Positions 21,174 to 30,822 of a stretch of 64,000 nucleotides of DNA are shown one piece after another. A program made the position numbers and the translations under genes. The DNA is taken from the NCBI RefSeq assembly GCF_002632585.1, contig NZ_NIBV01000001.1, forward strand, positions 1,693,203-1,757,202, read 5' to 3'. The DNA is from Xenorhabdus szentirmaii DSM 16338 (lineage in GTDB: Bacteria; Pseudomonadota; Gammaproteobacteria; Enterobacterales; Enterobacteriaceae). Below the pieces are notes generated by a model. It worked only from the letters and a program-made list of their open reading frames with translations. It did not search any database and was not told the origin of the DNA. Positions within the stretch are counted from its first letter, which is position 1. Each line of letters starts with the position of its first letter.

Positions 21174-21404
21174 GTTTTCTCATTCTTTAAGCACTATCGG
21201 ATCAAACACAATACCGAGTATGCTGACCCCAAAAATTGCCGAAATCCCAACAATGGTTTCGATAAATTTTGGAATCAGCCTAAACGCTATCTGCGTAAAT
21301 TTAACGGTATTCCTAAGGTTCATTTTGACTAATATTTGAAGGAATATGGGAGGCGATTTAACACACCGGGGGCAAAGAAACAATTCGCTATTTTAAAACA
21401 ATAG
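21174..21404 (+). pseudogene. IS1595-type transposase, C-terminal remnant with internal stop
   Basis: In one frame the sequence reads HYRIKHNTEYADPKN, then FWNQPKRYLRKFNGIPK, a stop (TAA near 21331), then YLKEYGRRFNTPG and KKQFAILKQ, ending at TAG 21402-21404. The FWNQ.KR.LRKFNGIPK.HF..YLKE...RFN block is the characteristic end of the DDE domain in IS1595/IS1016-type transposases. The N-terminal two thirds, the inverted repeats and a start codon are missing, and the in-frame stop confirms decay. Confidence 0.75.
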
Positions 21405-21514
21405 AGTTAAAAAATATTTAGCTATTATTCAGGATAGCTTTTAATTTTATATCGACTTCCTCTGTTTTTCGGGAAAATATACTGTTTTGGATGATTTATA
21501 ATGCAATAAATATT

Positions 21515-21549
21515 AAAAAACTCATCACTTATACTATAATGAGTTTTTT
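21515..21549. terminator. bidirectional terminator
   Basis: Perfect 11-bp stem (AAAAAACTCAT and ATGAGTTTTTT), loop of 13, with A-run and T-run on the two sides, so it can end transcription from either strand. It lies beyond the Sel1 fragment on the minus strand. Confidence 0.75.
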
Positions 21550-21584
21550 ATTAAAAACATTCATGAAATAATATATTTTTGGAA

Positions 21585-21737
21585 TTATTCACCATGTATT
21601 TTTATTTTTTCAACAGATTCACATCCTATCTGATATCCGTTATCGCAGGATTTCTGAAACCATTCTTTTGCCTTTATATAGTCTTGTGAAACTCCATCCT
21701 GTTTATATAGAAAGAAAAAATACAGGTAATTTGACAT
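21585..21737 (-). pseudogene. Sel1-repeat protein fragment
   Basis: A 50-codon minus-strand frame. Residues 13-40 read KQDGVSQDYIKAKEWFQKSC then DNGYQIGC, which is the end of a Sel1/TPR-like repeat (xDYxKAxEWFxKACDNGxxxGC). A normal Sel1 protein has several such repeats, and the first 12 residues do not fit one, so this is most likely the broken 3' end of a larger gene. Sel1 proteins mediate protein contacts; no function can be inferred from the fragment. Confidence 0.6.
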
Positions 21738-22179
21738 AAAAATCTTCGTGAAATTTTCTTGTGTTTATGAAGAATTCAAGAAGTAATATCACAAAGGCAT
21801 TCATTATGACAATGAAAAATAATATTCTAATTTATCTTTTGGTTTTATATTTCATCTTTTTAGATGAAAGATGTTTTTATTTGTCTTTTTATAGTGCTGA
21901 TTTTGGTGTTTTATGAATTTAATTCTATTATACATAAGTTATATGAAGTTTTTTCTTTGCTTCACCACGTTTTATCAGTTATCAGATATATTTTATTAAT
22001 TCCCTACTTGTCATTTTATGTCATTCTGCCATCAAAACATGCTCCCTACCAAATATTAGTCAAGCCGTACTACTCCAGTATTGATGAGCCAATTTTATTG
22101 ATGTTCACAGGCGGAGAAGTATCCCACCGCCTTCATGTAACTTAACAATATGTATTGTTGATTAAATGAGGGAATAACC

Positions 22180-23387
22180 ATGCAAGATAAGAAGCCTGAT
22201 GCACCTGTTTCAGAAAATGGTAATCTGGTTACTGTTACCACGCCGGAATATGTCAAAGATTCAATTAAAGAAGCCATTGATAAACACGCCGCCAGTCGTA
22301 ATCACCCCTATGCAACTCATGTAGAACCGGGATTCGTTACTTTAAGTGATGAAACAGACAGTGACAGTGAATTAACCGCCGCAACCTCTAAGGCTGTCAA
22401 GAAAGCCTATGATTTGGCGAACACAGCCAATCAAAACGCGCTTAACAATAATTCTAACCTTTATTTGGAGAAACAGCAGAATGGCGCTGATATACCAGAT
22501 AAAGCGGAGTTTATAAAAAATATAGGGGCGGTAGCAGCAAATGGAGGCGTTTATCCGGGATCTTTTCAATTTCAGCAGGTAGAAACGACGCCGAAAGAAA
22601 GTAACCCTGTGAGGTTGGTATCTGCTCCACACCAAGAATCAAATAAACTAGTGGCCTACACCAGTTATGGGTGGTACGCCAATAATATTCAGACAGGCGT
22701 TGTGCGGGGTGGTGGCGCTGATACTTTGGGGTATGCTGTAGATATTAATAACAAAAGAGTGTTGGTTGTAAAAGAAGATTCAGTCACTACAGGTTCTATA
22801 CACATTAGATCCGGTAATTACGGAGGGGTTATATCATATAGAGATAACGGAACCTATTGGAGAATGGAAGGAACTCCCGATGACGAATCTATTCTATTAA
22901 ATTTCATAGATAGAAATCCAGACGGCTCAAACAGGCATGTGCAATCTTTACCCAAAGGAACTGGTTCTCTCATGTCAACATCTCAACATTATGTTGATGC
23001 CAGTGGTTTTGTAAAAAAATATCTCCAATAATCAAAATGTTCTCTGATGGTTCATTTGAAACAAATGATGAATCCAACGGTGCTACCGTCGAGCGTTTAT
23101 CAAAGGGTACATATCTCATCACAGGCGTTGGGGGATTCAATAATGATAGCGCGTTAGACAGTATAGAAGCCCCCCTATGCCAGAACAAACTACCATTGAT
23201 TTGGGTCAACCATGAAATTCTCCCCGATGGCTCGATTAAATTAATGACGTATCATCGTGAACACTCCGATGTTCCTGTTTTCGCCAGAAATATAAGAGAA
23301 GGCCACACTGATGGTGATTTGATTGATATCCCCGAAGGCAGGTTTGTTTCTGTTAGAGTGCAAATTCCTTCTGCTAAAGGAGGATAA
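22180..23387 (+). pseudogene. phage tail fibre gene, frameshifted
   Basis: The first frame (22180-23031, 283 codons) carries the tail-fibre repeat block NHPYATHVEPGFVTLSDETD followed by LTAATSKAVKKAYDLAN, typical of phage tail fibres, then a variable receptor-binding region. It ends abruptly after DASGFVKKYLQ. The next frame (from 22 to 24 bases upstream of 23037, running to 23387) continues with SPIIKMFSDGSFETNDES and the conserved fibre end IWVNHEILPDGSIKLMTYH. Loss of one base near 23021 (TATTCTCC to TATCTCC would do it) restores a single protein of about 402 residues. No other phage structural gene is nearby. Confidence 0.8.
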
Positions 23388-23673
23388 TTGCAGGTTTAAT
23401 TTTCCTGAGGATGATTGTCATTGATTCCACATTGAACCTTCCTGAATGGACACGGACGTCAAATAAAGCACTGTTTCCATCGCCCCTCCTCTCACAAGCC
23501 CAGAGTACTTAAGTACATTTAATGAAAAGGATAGCAAAGGTAATTTATTTATTTAATATCAAGTAATTATGCCTTAGCTATAAGTGTAGACTATTATAAT
23601 TACTCAAGGTTGTTTTCATGGCGTATACTGATGCGCTATTTTGTTCTTTTTTTAGTAGATTGAAGCGGTATAC
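23388..23673. other. gap between tail-fibre remnant and dnaB
   Basis: 286 bases with no open frame of note. A 12-bp palindrome GTACTTAAGTAC lies near 23504-23516, and the dnaB promoter must be at the right end. No attachment-site duplication was recognised by eye. Confidence 0.4.
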
Positions 23674-25083
23674 ATGGCTGGAAAAAAACCAACTAACAAC
23701 AGTATGGCTGAACCAAAAGATCGCCAAGTGGAAGGGCTGAAACTTCCACCCCACTCTTTGGAAGCAGAGCAATCCGTGTTGGGCGGTTTGATGCTGGATA
23801 ATGAACGTTGGGATAACGTATCCGAGCGAGTTACTAGCAATGATTTTTTCAGCAGACCACACAGACGTATTTTCTCTGAAATGCAGCGCTTGCTTGAATC
23901 GGGTAAGCCTATTGACCTGATCACATTATCGGAGTCGCTGGAACAGAATGGTCAGCTCGATAATGTCGGCGGATTCGCTTATCTGGCGGAGTTATCGAAA
24001 AATACCCCAAGTGCAGCAAATATCAATGCTTATGCTGATATTGTCCGCGAGCGTGCCGTCGTTCGGGACATGATTTCGGTTGCCAATGAAATCGCTGATG
24101 CCGGCTATGACCCACAAGGTCGAACCAGCGAGGAATTACTGGATCTGGCAGAATCACGGGTATTCCAGATTGCAGAAAATCGGGCCAATAAAGATGAGGG
24201 GCCGAAAGGCATTGAGCAGATCCTTGAAGAAACCGTAGAGCGAATCGAACTGCTTTACCAACGCCCGCATGATGGCGTAACAGGGGTTTCTACCGGTTAC
24301 AGGGATTTGGATAAAAAGACCGCTGGCTTGCAAAAATCCGATTTAATTATCGTGGCGGCGCGTCCTTCAATGGGTAAGACCACATTCGCGATGAACTTGT
24401 GCGAAAATGCAGCAATGGATCAGGATAAACCTGTTTTGATTTTCAGTCTGGAGATGCCTGGCAACCAGATTATGATGCGTATGTTGGCATCTCTTTCCCG
24501 TGTGGACCAAACACGCATTCGTACGGGGCAGCTTGATGATGAAGATTGGGCGCGTATTTCCAGTACGATGGGGATTCTGCTGGAAAAACGTAACATGTAT
24601 ATTGATGATTCTTCCGGTTTGACACCAACAGAAGTGCGTTCCCGTGCGCGGCGGATTTTCCGTGAACATGACGGGCTTAGTTTAATTATGATCGATTACC
24701 TGCAATTGATGCGGGTTCCTTCTTTATCGGACAACCGAACACTGGAAATTGCGGAAATTTCCCGTTCACTGAAAGCCTTGGCGAAAGAGCTTCAAGTGCC
24801 GGTTGTCGCACTCTCCCAGCTTAACCGTAGTTTGGAACAGCGAGCCGATAAACGCCCGGTTAACTCCGACTTGCGTGAATCGGGCTCTATCGAACAGGAT
24901 GCCGACTTGATCATGTTTATTTATCGTGATGAGGTTTACCACGATAACAGTGAACTAAAAGGTGTGGCAGAAATTATCCTTGGTAAACAGCGTAACGGCC
25001 CTATCGGTACGGTAAGGCTGACGTTTAACGGCCAATGGTCACGGTTCGATGATTACGCAGGGCCAAGCTACAGCGACGAATAA
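23674..25083 (+). CDS. dnaB: replicative DNA helicase
   Basis: 469 residues (E. coli 471). Hexameric 5'-3' helicase that drives the replication fork and binds DnaG and DnaC. N-terminal collar domain (about 20-175), linker helix, then a RecA-like domain with Walker A ARPSMGKTTFAMNL (K235), Walker B LIMIDYLQL, and the SLEQRADKRPVNSDLRESG loop. There is no intein. It follows the phage debris and precedes alr as in E. coli. Confidence 0.98.
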   Translation: MAGKKPTNNSMAEPKDRQVEGLKLPPHSLEAEQSVLGGLMLDNERWDNVSERVTSNDFFSRPHRRIFSEMQRLLESGKPIDLITLSESLEQNGQLDNVGGFAYLAELSKNTPSAANINAYADIVRERAVVRDMISVANEIADAGYDPQGRTSEELLDLAESRVFQIAENRANKDEGPKGIEQILEETVERIELLYQRPHDGVTGVSTGYRDLDKKTAGLQKSDLIIVAARPSMGKTTFAMNLCENAAMDQDKPVLIFSLEMPGNQIMMRMLASLSRVDQTRIRTGQLDDEDWARISSTMGILLEKRNMYIDDSSGLTPTEVRSRARRIFREHDGLSLIMIDYLQLMRVPSLSDNRTLEIAEISRSLKALAKELQVPVVALSQLNRSLEQRADKRPVNSDLRESGSIEQDADLIMFIYRDEVYHDNSELKGVAEIILGKQRNGPIGTVRLTFNGQWSRFDDYAGPSYSDE

Positions 25084-25190
25084 ATTCAGTGCCTATCGTT
25101 CATATTCACCTGATCTGTCATCATCGGTATTTATGGCGGTAGGTTATTATATTGTCAGGCCTCATTGGAAAATAATAAAAAGGGGATGAA

Positions 25191-26270
25191 ATGAAATCGG
25201 CAACTGCTGTTATCGATCGCCGCGCTCTGCGACATAATCTGCAACAAGTCAGGAAGCAAGCACCTGATAGCAAAGTCATTGCAGTTGTGAAAGCAAACGC
25301 CTATGGGCATGGTTTATTAGAAGCGGCGTACACGATGGAAGGCGCTGATTGTTTCGGTGTTGCCCGAATTGGGGAAGCACTTGCCTTGCGCAGTGGCGGG
25401 ATTGTGAAACCCGTTTTGCTTTTGGAAGGTTTTTTTGAAGCTGCTGATTTACCCGTTTTGGTTGTTAATCATATTGATACCGTTGTGCATTGCATTGAGC
25501 AATTAGAAGCACTGGAACAGGCTGATTTGCCCCGTCCGATTAAAGTCTGGATGAAATTGGATACAGGCATGCATCGTTTGGGCGTCCGGCTTGATGAAGC
25601 GGAGGCATTTTATCAACGTCTGAAACGTTGCCATAACGTAGAGCAACCCGTAAATATCATCAGCCATTTTAGCCGTGCGGATGAACCAGAAGTCGAGACA
25701 ACCCAACAACAAATTGACCATTTTATGGCATTCGTTGCGGATAAATCGGGTGAAAAATCCATCGCTGCTTCTGGGGGGATTTTATTGTGGCCACAGGCTC
25801 ATTTGGATTGGGTGCGCCCCGGCATCATGATGTACGGAGCCTCACCAATAGCAGACAAAACTGCCGCTGACTTTAAATTGCTGCCCGCCATGACATTAAA
25901 ATCCCGTTTAATTTCTGTGCGTAAACATAAGATAGGGGAATCGGTAGGGTATGGGGGAACATGGAGCAGTGAGCAAGATACCTGTATTGGTGTTGTGGCG
26001 ATGGGATATGGTGATGGTTACCCTCGCAGTGCGCCTGCGGGGACACCCGTATTTATCAATGGCAGGGAAGTGCCGATTGTTGGGCGGGTTTCAATGGATA
26101 TGATCACCGTGGATTTAGGGCCGGCATGTCAGGACAAGGTCGGGGATGAAGTGACTCTTTGGGGTAGTGTCTTACCCGTTGAAAAAATCGCGGAGCATTC
26201 AGGTATCAGTGCCTATGAATTGATAACTAAATTAACTTCACGAGTTGAAATGGAATATCTGGACGAATAA
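25191..26270 (+). CDS. alr: alanine racemase
   Basis: 359 residues, the standard length. PLP enzyme giving D-alanine for peptidoglycan. The PLP lysine is K34 in [11 protein letters not shown] and the opposing catalytic tyrosine is Y254 in SVGYGGTW. The MGYGDGYPR and [11 protein letters not shown] blocks are present. Strong AAAAGGGG ribosome-binding site. The order dnaB-alr-tyrB is the E. coli order. Confidence 0.97.
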   Translation: MKSATAVIDRRALRHNLQQVRKQAPDSKVIAVVKANAYGHGLLEAAYTMEGADCFGVARIGEALALRSGGIVKPVLLLEGFFEAADLPVLVVNHIDTVVHCIEQLEALEQADLPRPIKVWMKLDTGMHRLGVRLDEAEAFYQRLKRCHNVEQPVNIISHFSRADEPEVETTQQQIDHFMAFVADKSGEKSIAASGGILLWPQAHLDWVRPGIMMYGASPIADKTAADFKLLPAMTLKSRLISVRKHKIGESVGYGGTWSSEQDTCIGVVAMGYGDGYPRSAPAGTPVFINGREVPIVGRVSMDMITVDLGPACQDKVGDEVTLWGSVLPVEKIAEHSGISAYELITKLTSRVEMEYLDE

Positions 26271-26404
26271 TTCGATAAGTTATACTGTTTGTTGATGAAT
26301 TCTTTTATGCCTGAGAGATTCCAGCTACAGCCAATAAAACAGCAAGCTGAACGCTGTAACTTAAAAGATCCAGGGGATAATTTAATAGCAGGGAGTATAA
26401 CTTG

Positions 26405-27607
26405 ATGTTCCAGAATGTTGATGCATATGCAGGCGATCCCATCCTGTCATTGGTGGAAGAATTTAAAAAAGATCCTCGGACAGACAAAATTAATTTGAGC
26501 ATCGGGCTGTATTACGATGAACAGGGTATAACGCCACAATTGCATTCGGTGACGACGGCAGAAAAACAAATTTATGCTTTGCCTCAGTCGGCTTCTCTTT
26601 ATCTGCCCATGGAAGGTTTATTGGCATATCGGGCAGCAGTTCAGGAATTACTGTTTGGTAAAGATCATCCACTGTTAAATCAGAAGCGGATTGCAACTAT
26701 TCAAACTGTGGGGGGGTCAGGTGCATTGAAAGTGGGCGCTGATTTCCTGCACCGTTATTTTCCTGATTCTGACGTATGGTGCAGTGATCCTACATGGGAA
26801 AATCACGCTGCTATTTTTGCCGGAGCAGGGATCAAGGTGAATTATTATCCTTATTTTGATAATGAAACCAAAGGGGTAAAATTCAATGAAATGTTGGCAA
26901 AATTGCAGCAATTGCCAGCAAAAAGCATTATTTTGATGCATCCTTGTTGCCATAATCCAACAGGTTCAGATTTAACTCATGACCAATGGGATCAAGTCGT
27001 TCAGGTTGTGGAAGAGCGGAAGCTGATACCTTTTTTTGATATCGCTTATCAGGGATTCGCAGAAGGTATGGAAGAAGATACTTATGCTATCCGTGCAATG
27101 GCAAATGCAGGCTTGCCTTGCTTGGTCAGCAATTCATTTTCGAAAATCTTTTCACTCTATGGTGAGCGTGTTGGCGGCTTGTCGGTGATCGGTGAAGATG
27201 AAGCAACGACCGAGTGCATATTGGGGCAGCTAAAAGCAAGTGTGCGTCGTATATACTCCAGCCCACCCAACTTTGGGGCGCAGGTTGTTGCCAGAATATT
27301 AGGCAATCCGGAATTGAAAAACCAATGGCTGGATGAAGTTGAGCAGATGCGTGTGCGGATGCGGGAAATGCGAATAGTTTTGGTGAGTGCATTGCAAAAG
27401 GCCCTGCCTGAAACCAATTTTGATCACTTTCTGAATCAACGTGGGATGTTCAGTTATACCGGATTCAATAGTGAACAAGTCGACAGGCTGCGTAACGAAT
27501 TTGGGGTTTATCTGGTCAGTAGTGGCCGTGTTTGCATGGCTGGCGTCAATCACAATAACGTACAACGCATTGCAGAAGCATTTGCTGCGGTAAGTGAGCG
27601 GAACTAA
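26405..27607 (+). CDS. tyrB: aromatic-amino-acid aminotransferase
   Basis: 400-residue class I PLP aminotransferase for tyrosine, phenylalanine and leucine. The start [14 protein letters not shown] matches E. coli TyrB, so the ATG at 26405 is preferred over the TTG 3 bases before it. PLP-lysine motif [17 protein letters not shown], upstream HNPTGSDLT, and C-terminal RGMFSYTG and SSGRVCMAG blocks. E. coli tyrB is controlled by TyrR, but no clear TyrR box is visible in the 134 bases upstream. Confidence 0.94.
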   Translation: MFQNVDAYAGDPILSLVEEFKKDPRTDKINLSIGLYYDEQGITPQLHSVTTAEKQIYALPQSASLYLPMEGLLAYRAAVQELLFGKDHPLLNQKRIATIQTVGGSGALKVGADFLHRYFPDSDVWCSDPTWENHAAIFAGAGIKVNYYPYFDNETKGVKFNEMLAKLQQLPAKSIILMHPCCHNPTGSDLTHDQWDQVVQVVEERKLIPFFDIAYQGFAEGMEEDTYAIRAMANAGLPCLVSNSFSKIFSLYGERVGGLSVIGEDEATTECILGQLKASVRRIYSSPPNFGAQVVARILGNPELKNQWLDEVEQMRVRMREMRIVLVSALQKALPETNFDHFLNQRGMFSYTGFNSEQVDRLRNEFGVYLVSSGRVCMAGVNHNNVQRIAEAFAAVSERN

Positions 27608-27865
27608 CAAATCCCTTACCTGAACGGAAACAGTATTATCCCCTGTTCTGATGACAGTGATGAACGGGGGAAACGCATTAACTGAGTGGATGAAGGGTTC
27701 GTTTTATTGGATAAGTCATACAGAATATTTTGCCTGATAAAATAAAGTGCGTCTTTATATTACAGATATCTCTGTTATAGCGCCAAATAATAGGTTTTTA
27801 TTGTTTATTAATGGTTGAAATTTACTCAAGGTATCAATCTATTATCGTTTCATATATAGTAACCG

Positions 27866-27916
27866 CCTGGATATAAAAATTTCCTTGATATAACAATTGC
27901 CTTGATATAACAACTG
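27866..27916. repeat. three-unit 17-bp tandem repeat
   Basis: Three contiguous 17-bp units at 27866-27882, 27883-27899 and 27900-27916. Units 2 and 3 (CCTTGATATAACAATTG and CCTTGATATAACAACTG) differ at one position and unit 1 is more diverged. It lies about 205 bases upstream of the RNA-ligase gene. Confidence 0.75.
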
Positions 27917-28069
27917 TCTGGGTTTTTACACCTCTCCTTTAATCTCAAACTCAACCCAATAATTAACTTAATCTTTTTGACTTTAAAAGATTAGCTGAAT
28001 GGAAATAAAGAAAATGTAATACCAACACTTGAGCTCTTTCATCAGTTATTAGGATGAACATTCATCTGT

Positions 28070-28089
28070 AAAAGCGTTATTTCGCTTTT
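28070..28089 (+). promoter_or_regulatory. leader hairpin before the RNA-repair operon
   Basis: AAAAGCG and CGCTTTT separated by 6 bases, 32 bases before the ligase start. No T-run directly downstream, so an mRNA leader hairpin is as likely as a terminator. Confidence 0.4.
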
Positions 28090-28121
28090 ATTGGGATAGT
28101 TAGCCGAAGAGTAGAAGCATT

Positions 28122-28853
28122 ATGGATATGCAATCAAGAAAATATGGTAGAACGTTTCATTATCCGTTCTCGCCAGGCACAACCAGTGATGATCGTATTA
28201 ATCATCACTGGTGGCAAGATGTGCAAAAAATTAGTCGTCTTATTCATACAGAAAAATTAGACGGTGAAAACAATTGCCTGAATAAATATGGTTTATTTGC
28301 CCGTTCACATGCAGCTCCAACACAATCAGCATGGACACAGCAAATTCGTCAACGTTGGCAGTTAATTAAAAATGATTTAGGTGACGTGGAAATTTTCGGT
28401 GAAAATCTTTATGCCATTCATTCTATTGAATACCGTTACCTTGAAGAATATTTCTTTGTATTTGCTGTACGTATTAAAGATACGTGGTTGAGTTGGGAAG
28501 AAGTAAAATTTTATGCTTCATTATTTGATTTCCCGACTGCACCTGAAATTGCCATTCCTGATACAAGGGATGAAGCTGAATTTATGCAAAATATAATAGA
28601 AACAGCAAAACAGGAAAGTCGCTTTTCTTCATGGGATATACAAAACCAGCAGTTATGTTCAATGGAAGGCATTGTTAGCCGTGATGCGGGGGAATACCCA
28701 GTAACGGATTTTGCACATCATGTTTTTAAATATGTGCGAAAAAATCATGTCAAAACAGATATACACTGGAAACACAATTGGCAGAGAGCTCCCCTCTGTT
28801 TTGAACGTTACGCAGAGCCGAAGAAATCTGGCGTGGAAGGAGATAATTCATGA
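28122..28853 (+). CDS. ATP-dependent RNA ligase, Rnl2-like
   Basis: 243 residues. The covalent nucleotidyltransferase motifs are in order: motif I TEKLDGEN with lysine K45 that would take the AMP, motif Ia FARSHAAP, motif III/IIIa VEIFGENLY (89-97), motif IV MEGIVSRD (181-188) and motif V VFKYVRKN (201-208). This is the layout of small T4 Rnl2-type RNA ligases, which seal 3'-OH/5'-phosphate ends; a DNA substrate cannot be excluded. The stop codon overlaps the start of the next gene (ATGA), which encodes the end-healing enzyme, so the pair is translationally coupled. It is inserted between tyrB and uvrA. Confidence 0.8.
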   Translation: MDMQSRKYGRTFHYPFSPGTTSDDRINHHWWQDVQKISRLIHTEKLDGENNCLNKYGLFARSHAAPTQSAWTQQIRQRWQLIKNDLGDVEIFGENLYAIHSIEYRYLEEYFFVFAVRIKDTWLSWEEVKFYASLFDFPTAPEIAIPDTRDEAEFMQNIIETAKQESRFSSWDIQNQQLCSMEGIVSRDAGEYPVTDFAHHVFKYVRKNHVKTDIHWKHNWQRAPLCFERYAEPKKSGVEGDNS

Positions 28854-29977
28854 GTTGGGTATTCAGTCATAACAAATCATGGGATTACTTATCTTCTGCC
28901 TTCCCTTTTATTGCTGATATGCACGGGGTTCAACAAGATCTTGTGCACCATGCGGAAGGGGATGTTGCGATACATACCCAAATGGTATTGGCAGCATTGG
29001 AGCAATTACCGGAATATTCTTCACTGACACCTGAAGAGCAGGAGATTCTTTGGACGGCAGCATTACTGCATGACGTTGAAAAACGTAGTACAACGCGGGT
29101 TGACTGGGATAGGCGCATTGTTTCTCCGGGACATGCCCGTAAAGGTGAGCTGACGACGAGGCAGATCTTGTTTCAGCAAATACCGACGCCATTTGTCATC
29201 AGGGAGCAAATTGCTGCACTTGTCCGTTTCCATGGGCTTCCATTGTGGTTAATGGAAAAGCCAGAGCCACAAAAAGCATTATTGGCGGCATCATTGCGTG
29301 TAGATACTTATTTACTGACTTTGCTGGCAAAAGCTGATGTGCTTGGGCGGGAATGTCATGATGCACAAGAGTTACTTGAGCGCATTGAGCTATTTGAACT
29401 GTATTGTCGTGAGCAAGGTTGTTGGCGGGAGCCAAGGCAGTTTACTTCCGGAGAAAGCCGGTTTCATTACTTTTCGACGGACAGCCACCAACCGGATTAT
29501 CAGCCCTATGATGATTATGGCAGTCAGGTGACTGTATTGTGTGGCTTGCCGGGAATGGGTAAAGATTATTTTATCCAACAGAATGGTAAAGACATACCGG
29601 TTATTAGTCTGGATGCCATCCGTCGGGAGCATCGGATTAATCCTGAAGATAAAGAGGCTAATGGCTGGGTTGTACAGCAAGCAAAGCATCAGGCCAGAGA
29701 AAACCTTCGGAATGGCAACGATTTTATTTGGAATGCAACAAATCTGACAGGACAAATGCGCCAGCAATTGATTAAGCTGTTCGTGAATTATAATGCCAAA
29801 GTGAGAATTGTTTACATTGAACAAAACTATAAATGCTGGCGTCAACAAAATAGCCAGCGTGAATATGCAGTACCGGATAAGATAATGGACAGAATGCTCA
29901 GTAAATTGGAAGTTCCGACACCTGAAGAGGCACATGAGGTCTGTTATTTCATCGATTCTGCGATGCAGGCTCGATAA
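28850..29977 (+). CDS. HD phosphoesterase - polynucleotide kinase fusion (HD-Pnk-like)
   Basis: 375 residues with two domains. Residues about 30-190 form an HD domain, with an early H34/H42 region, the HD pair H74-D75 in ALLHDVEK, H128 in VRFHGLP and D163 in LLAKADVLGR. Residues about 225-375 form a P-loop kinase with Walker A GLPGMGKDYF (232-241) and D255 in SLDAIR as likely general base. The same order occurs in HD-Pnk enzymes, where the HD part removes 2',3'-cyclic or 3'-phosphate and the kinase part phosphorylates 5'-OH ends. Beside a ligase this gives a complete heal-and-seal cassette. Coupled to the ligase by a 4-base overlap. Confidence 0.8.
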   Translation: MSWVFSHNKSWDYLSSAFPFIADMHGVQQDLVHHAEGDVAIHTQMVLAALEQLPEYSSLTPEEQEILWTAALLHDVEKRSTTRVDWDRRIVSPGHARKGELTTRQILFQQIPTPFVIREQIAALVRFHGLPLWLMEKPEPQKALLAASLRVDTYLLTLLAKADVLGRECHDAQELLERIELFELYCREQGCWREPRQFTSGESRFHYFSTDSHQPDYQPYDDYGSQVTVLCGLPGMGKDYFIQQNGKDIPVISLDAIRREHRINPEDKEANGWVVQQAKHQARENLRNGNDFIWNATNLTGQMRQQLIKLFVNYNAKVRIVYIEQNYKCWRQQNSQREYAVPDKIMDRMLSKLEVPTPEEAHEVCYFIDSAMQAR

Positions 29978-30084
29978 TCTTAATGGGACTGCTGAGCATT
30001 ATTGTCATCTGGACATTCAGGTAGAAAGTGGAAGGCTGCTGAAATATAACAGCCTTCCGACTTTAATTGCAGGTAGGAAAACGA

Positions 30085-30651
30085 TTATTTATTCAGTAAT
30101 TGATAGAATACCGGGTTGTCATCACATTGCCCCCCGCCGCATTCCAGAATGGTAGAAACCAGATTGGCTGCAATCAAGAATGCAAATAGCCCCATCGCAA
30201 CTTTACCTAATGCTGGTGGAGCCGATCTTGCCGGATCATTATTACCCGCTTTCAGTGGCATGATAATCGCGATAGCAATAATAGTCAGAATAGACAGAAC
30301 TGCTGCCCAAGTATAAAAATGTAATCCAAAGAAAGTTGAACCATACCCTGTATCTCCCGGCAGGATATGCAGAGAAACTTGACGCATGGCAACGAATCCA
30401 GTCACAAGTGCGCCAAATATTGAAAGGCTGTAATGGGCATTTTTTATGCCGAAATAAATATTAAATAAAAAACCAAAACCAATCATTATGATGCCGGCAC
30501 GTTGCAATAAACATAATGGGCAGGGGAGTTCAAAGCGCGCTAATTGGTAATAAAAGGCAACAATTAAGATGACACTGATACCGAATAAACCAACAATATT
30601 TAAGGTTGTTGCGAGACTAATATTACGTTGTACTGACATGCTATTATTCAT
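30085..30651 (-). CDS. DsbB-family disulfide bond formation protein
   Basis: 188-residue inner-membrane protein. First redox pair C44-x-x-C47 (LPCPLCLLQRAG), which in DsbB oxidises DsbA-type partners and passes electrons to quinone. About five hydrophobic helices, one more than DsbB. The second periplasmic loop (LPGDTGYGSTFF) has no cysteines, unlike E. coli DsbB; instead a pair lies near the C-terminus (ECGGGQCDD). That makes it a DsbB relative rather than DsbB itself. It is preceded 12 bases upstream by a 52-codon gene of the DUF5993 type and has a GGAGG ribosome-binding site. Confidence 0.8.
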   Translation of the reverse strand: MNNSMSVQRNISLATTLNIVGLFGISVILIVAFYYQLARFELPCPLCLLQRAGIIMIGFGFLFNIYFGIKNAHYSLSIFGALVTGFVAMRQVSLHILPGDTGYGSTFFGLHFYTWAAVLSILTIIAIAIIMPLKAGNNDPARSAPPALGKVAMGLFAFLIAANLVSTILECGGGQCDDNPVFYQLLNK

Positions 30652-30663
30652 TACGGCCTCCGG

Positions 30664-30822
30664 TCAGAAAGAAAGATTCAGGGCATCAGTGGCATGATAT
30701 TTAAACCAGAATACCGTGATGATGAATAAGGCAAACCAAAGTACGTATGTCAGTTTTTTCTTGCCAAGAATAACGGTAGCAATAATAACTAACGCGATTA
30801 AAAACGGTAAAAACATATACAT
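30664..30822 (-). CDS. small membrane protein, DUF5993-like
   Basis: 52 residues: MYMFLPFLIALVIIATVILG, then KKKLTYVLWFALFIITVFWF and a polar end. Two transmembrane helices with a lysine-rich turn. GGAG stands 8 bases before the ATG. Small proteins of this pattern sit next to DsbB-family genes elsewhere, and here the gene is 12 bases upstream of one in the same operon, so a role as partner or stabiliser is inferred. Confidence 0.65.
   Translation of the reverse strand: MYMFLPFLIALVIIATVILGKKKLTYVLWFALFIITVFWFKYHATDALNLSF

Larger units (their letters stand above)
27608..28121. other. 514-base gap between tyrB and the RNA-ligase gene
   Basis: A weak stem-loop (CCCC..GTTC with GAAC..GGGG, about 27640-27669) may end tyrB transcription. 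It then holds a 17-bp tandem repeat (27866-27916) and a 7-bp hairpin (28070-28089) shortly before the ligase gene. No coding frame of note. Confidence 0.5.

Noticed and set aside
21864-22145. 93-codon frame upstream of the tail fibre
   Set aside because: No ribosome-binding site, low-complexity hydrophobic composition typical of AT-rich noncoding DNA; the last third changes character.
18912-23387. Intact prophage between dusA and dnaB
   Set aside because: Only one broken fibre gene and an IS remnant remain; no integrase, capsid or lysis genes, and no recognisable attachment repeats.
26271-26404. TyrR box upstream of tyrB
   Set aside because: No TGTAAA-N6-TTTACA-like sequence could be found.
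28000-28121. sigma-54 promoter of the rtcBA type before the RNA-repair pair
   Set aside because: No GG-N10-GC pair at -24/-12 spacing and no RtcR-like gene nearby.
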